Assembly (NCBI GenBank): GCA_905221605.1
Contig: CAJNDS010002685.1
Span: 272,396-315,708 of the forward strand
Length of the DNA stretch: 43,313 nucleotides
From: Symbiodinium natans
Taxonomy: Eukaryota > Sar > Dinophyceae > Suessiales > Symbiodiniaceae
Direction of reading: 5' to 3'
Below are positions 40,574 to 43,313 of this stretch, in pieces. Position 1 is the stretch's first letter. Each line of letters starts with the position of its first letter. The translations under genes and the position numbers were made by a program. The notes beneath the pieces were generated by a model. It made no database searches, had not been told where the DNA came from, and saw only the letters and a program-made list of their open reading frames with translations.

Positions 40574-43090
40574 GAACACCTCAAAAACATAGGCAAACGA
40601 TGGAGCAAAGACAACAGAAACAAAGAAGCACGCAAAGAACAATGAAATCAGAAATACAAGCAAAATAGGTCACGGAGTTTCTCTCCTACTCAGGCAGAAC
40701 AAATTAAAAGGAGAACAGCTCAAAAACATAGGCAAATGCTATGCCAAAAAACACGAACAAGCATGCAAACAGCAATGCAAACGGAAATAAAAGCAACGTA
40801 GGTGACGGAGTTCTTTCTCCCACCCAGGCATAGGACAAAAGAAGAACACCTCAAAAACACAGGCAAATGCTTGATCAAAACCCAGAGAAACGACAAAGGA
40901 CGCAAAGAATGAAAACGGAAATAAATCCAAGGTAGCGGACGGAGTTTTACCTCCTGCCCAGGCATAGGAGAAAAGAGGAACGCCTCAAAAAGAGAGGCAA
41001 ATGCTGGATCAAAAGCAACACAAACGCAGAAGGAGGCAAAGAGCAATGAAATCAGAAATACAAGCAAAATAGGTCACGGAGTTTCTCTCCTACTCAGGCA
41101 GAACAAACTAATGACAAGGAGAACAGCTCAAAAACACAGGCAAATGCTATGCCAAAAATCACGAACAAGCATGCAAACAGCAATGCAAACGGAAATACAA
41201 GCAATGTAGGTGACGGAGTTCTATCTCCCGCCCAGGCATAGGACAAAAGAAGAACACCTCAAAAACACAGGCAAATGCTTGATCAAAACCCAGAGAAACG
41301 ACAAAGGACGCAAAGAACAATGAAAACGGAAATAAAACCAAGGTAGCGGACGGAGTTTTACCTCCTGCCCATAGGAGAAAAGAGGAATACCTCAAAAAGA
41401 GAGGCAAAGGCTGGATCAAAAGCAACACAAACGCAGAAGGAGGCAAAGAGCAATGAAATCAGAAATGCAAGCAAAATAGGTCACGGAGTTTCTCTCCTAC
41501 TCAGGCAGAACAAATGACAAGGAGAACAGCTCAAAAACACAGGCAAATGCTATGCCAAAAATCACGAACAAGCATGCAAACAGCAATGCAAACGGAAATA
41601 AAAGCAATGTAGATGACGGAGTTCTATCTCCCGCCCAGGCATAGGACAAAAGAAGAACACCTCAAAAACACAGGCAAACGCTTGATCAAAACCCAGAGAA
41701 ACGACAAAGGACGCAAAGAATGAAAACGGAAATAAAACCAAGGTAGCGGACGGAGTTTTACCTCCTGCCCAGGCATAGGAGAAAAGAGGAACACCTCAAA
41801 AAGAGAGGCAAATGCTGGATCAAAAGCAACACAAACGCAGAAGGAGGCAAAGAGCAATGAAATCAGAAAGAAATACAAGCAAAATAGGTCACGGAGTTTC
41901 TCTCCTACTCAGGCAGAACAAATAAAAAGGAGAACAGCCCAAAAACATAGGCAAATGCTATGCCAAAAAACACGAACAAGCATGCAAACAGCAATGCAAA
42001 CGGAAATAAAAGCAATGTAGGTGACGGAGTTCTATCTCCCACCCAGGCATAGGACAAAAGAAGAACACCTCAAAAACACGGGCAAATGCTTGATCAAAAC
42101 CCAGAGAAACGACAAAGGACGCAAAGAACAATGAAAACGGACATAAAACCAAAGTAGCGGACGGAGGTTTACCTCCTGCCCAGGCATATGTCCTGCCCAG
42201 GCATAGGAGAAAAGAGGAACACCTCAAAAAGAGAGGCAAATGCTGGAACAAATGTCAACACAAACGCAGAAGCAGGCAAAGAACAATGAAATCAGAAATA
42301 CCAGCAAAATAGGTCATGGAGTTTCTCTCCTACCCAGGCATAACAAAAGGAGAACAGCCCAAAAACATAGGCAAATGCTCTGCCAAGAAACACGAACAAG
42401 CTTGCAAACAGCAATGCAAACGGAAATAAAAGCAACAAGGTGACGGACCTCTATCTCCACCCAGGCGCAGGACAAAAGAAGAACACCTCAAAAACACAGG
42501 CAAATGCTTGATCAAAACCCAGAGAAACGACAAAGGACGCAAAGAACAATGAAAACGGAAATAAAACCAAGGTAGCGGACGAAGTTTTACCTCCTGCCCA
42601 GGCATAGGAGAAAAGAGGAACGCCTCAAAAAGAGAGGCAAATGCTGGATCAAAAGCAACACAAACGCAGAAGGAGGCAAAGAGCAATGAAATCAGAAATA
42701 CAAGCAAAATAGGTCACGGAGTTTCTCTCCTACTCAGGCAGAACAAATGACAAGGAGAACAGCTCAAAAACACAGGCAAATGCTATGCCAAAAATCACGA
42801 ACAAGCATGCAAACAGCAATGCAAACGGAAATAAAAGCAACAAGGTGACGGACCTCTATCTCCACCCAGGCACAGGACAAAAGAAGAACACCTCAAAAAC
42901 ACAGGCAAATGCTTGATCAAAACCCAGAGAAACGACAAAGGATGCAAAGAACAATGAAAACGGAAATAAAACCAAGGTAGCGGACGAAGTTTTACCTTCT
43001 GCCCAGGCATAGGAGAAAAGAGGAACACCTCAAAAAGAGAGGCAAATGCTGGATCAAAAGCAACACAAACGCAGAAGGAGGCAAAGAGCA
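40574..43090. repeat. Higher-order satellite: three ~135-bp monomers per ~406-bp unit
   Basis: Monomer A (from CAGCTCAAAAACA), B (from CACCTCAAAAACACAGGC) and C (from CACCTCAAAAAGAGAGGC) are related and occur in strict A-B-C order. A-monomer starts are 40716, 41124, 41527, 41935, 42355 and 42760, giving unit lengths of 408, 403, 408, 420 and 405 bp. For unit one, A, B and C measure 131, 134 and 143 bp. A partial C-like monomer starts the array (40574-40715), and the last C monomer is cut at about 43090. All monomers share AGGCAAATGCT, a GACGGAGTTT-like part and a CCAGGCATAGG-like part. The long minus-strand open frames are hydrophobic by-products of the repeat. Confidence 0.9.
42174..42200 (+). 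repeat. Local duplication in satellite unit 4
   Basis: TCCTGCCCAGGCATA appears twice in a row, accounting for that unit being about 15 bp longer than the rest. Confidence 0.8.
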
Positions 43091-43130
43091 GTGCGTCTGA
43101 ACAAGGACAACACAAGAGCACCTTTAAAAC

Positions 43131-43132
<2 letters not shown>

Positions 43133-43227
<95 letters not shown>

Positions 43228-43313
43228 ACTACACACACACACACCCAAACACACACACCCAAACACACACACCCAAACACACACGCCCAAACACACACAC
43301 ACCACACACACAC
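43133..43313. repeat. (CA)n microsatellite to window end
   Basis: CA dinucleotides, then ACACCCAAACACACAC variants in the last 90 bp. Confidence 0.97.

Noticed and set aside
42795-43313. Minus-strand 172-codon frame and its relatives through 40.7-43.3 kb
   Set aside because: They repeat with the satellite unit, are broken between units, and end in a (CA)n-coded Cys-Val run. They are by-products of the repeat.

Overview
The window looks like nuclear DNA of a protist, most likely a dinoflagellate or other alveolate. The reasons are TTTAGGG-type (CCCTAAA) repeats, very abundant simple and satellite repeats, about 50% GC in non-repetitive parts, two 100-N scaffold gaps, no bacterial-style operons, and coding signal that appears only as short exons. 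The taxon is an inference. I did not find the dinoflagellate spliced-leader sequence, rRNA, tRNA or CRISPR. I recognise no complete, well-known gene. All gene models are hand-made from open frames, GC-rich third positions and splice signals that keep the frame across short introns.

Layout. 1-7 kb: sparse coding, with a small multi-exon gene encoding Trp-Asp-Asp-Ala repeats followed by a coiled coil (about 2.94-3.38 kb), a basic ORF with an internal repeat (3.5-3.9 kb), a possible J-domain exon (5.9 kb) and several microsatellites. 7.1-10.4 kb: a subtelomere-like block with a 339-bp diverged tandem unit carrying a 33-bp palindrome, a long degenerate CCCTAAA-like array, a 43-50 bp satellite that flips orientation in the middle, two blocks of near-perfect CCCTAAA repeats each ending in the same junction, and long poly-G. 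11.2-11.8 kb: (CA)n and (ACGCAC)n around a gap. 12-24.9 kb: mostly unique DNA with candidate genes at 16.4-16.8, 18.4-19.1, 19.5-20.3 and 22.3 kb, and the first copy of a 252-bp dispersed repeat (21.3 kb).

24.9-27.1 kb: two AT-rich islands quite unlike their surroundings. They hold decayed coding fragments on both strands, including a kinase glycine-loop-like stretch and a helix-hairpin-helix-like stretch. Each island ends on its right side at the same 37-bp GC-rich motif. They look like relics of AT-rich foreign DNA (large DNA virus, plasmid, organelle or bacterium) or a scaffolding artefact. This is the most unusual part of the window.

27.4-38.7 kb: the most gene-rich part. It has a minus-strand candidate gene (27.4-28.4), a plus-strand multi-pass membrane protein gene (28.8-30.1), the second copy of the dispersed repeat (31.2), a helical-repeat gene resembling heptatricopeptide/FASTK-RAP-type RNA-binding proteins (31.6-32.5), and further candidates at 33.8, 35.2, 36.0-36.7, 37.2 and 38.4 kb, followed by homopurine and homopolymer tracts. 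38.9-40.5 kb: low-copy repeats. 40.57-43.09 kb: a higher-order satellite of three related monomers in a ~406-bp unit repeated about six times, running into (CA)n at the window end.

The genes show no evident shared pathway. The most consistent genic feature is a set of short predicted introns (about 52-98 nt) across independent models. Reading the islands, the orientation-flipping array and the higher-order satellite as products of repeat-driven or foreign-DNA processes is inference.
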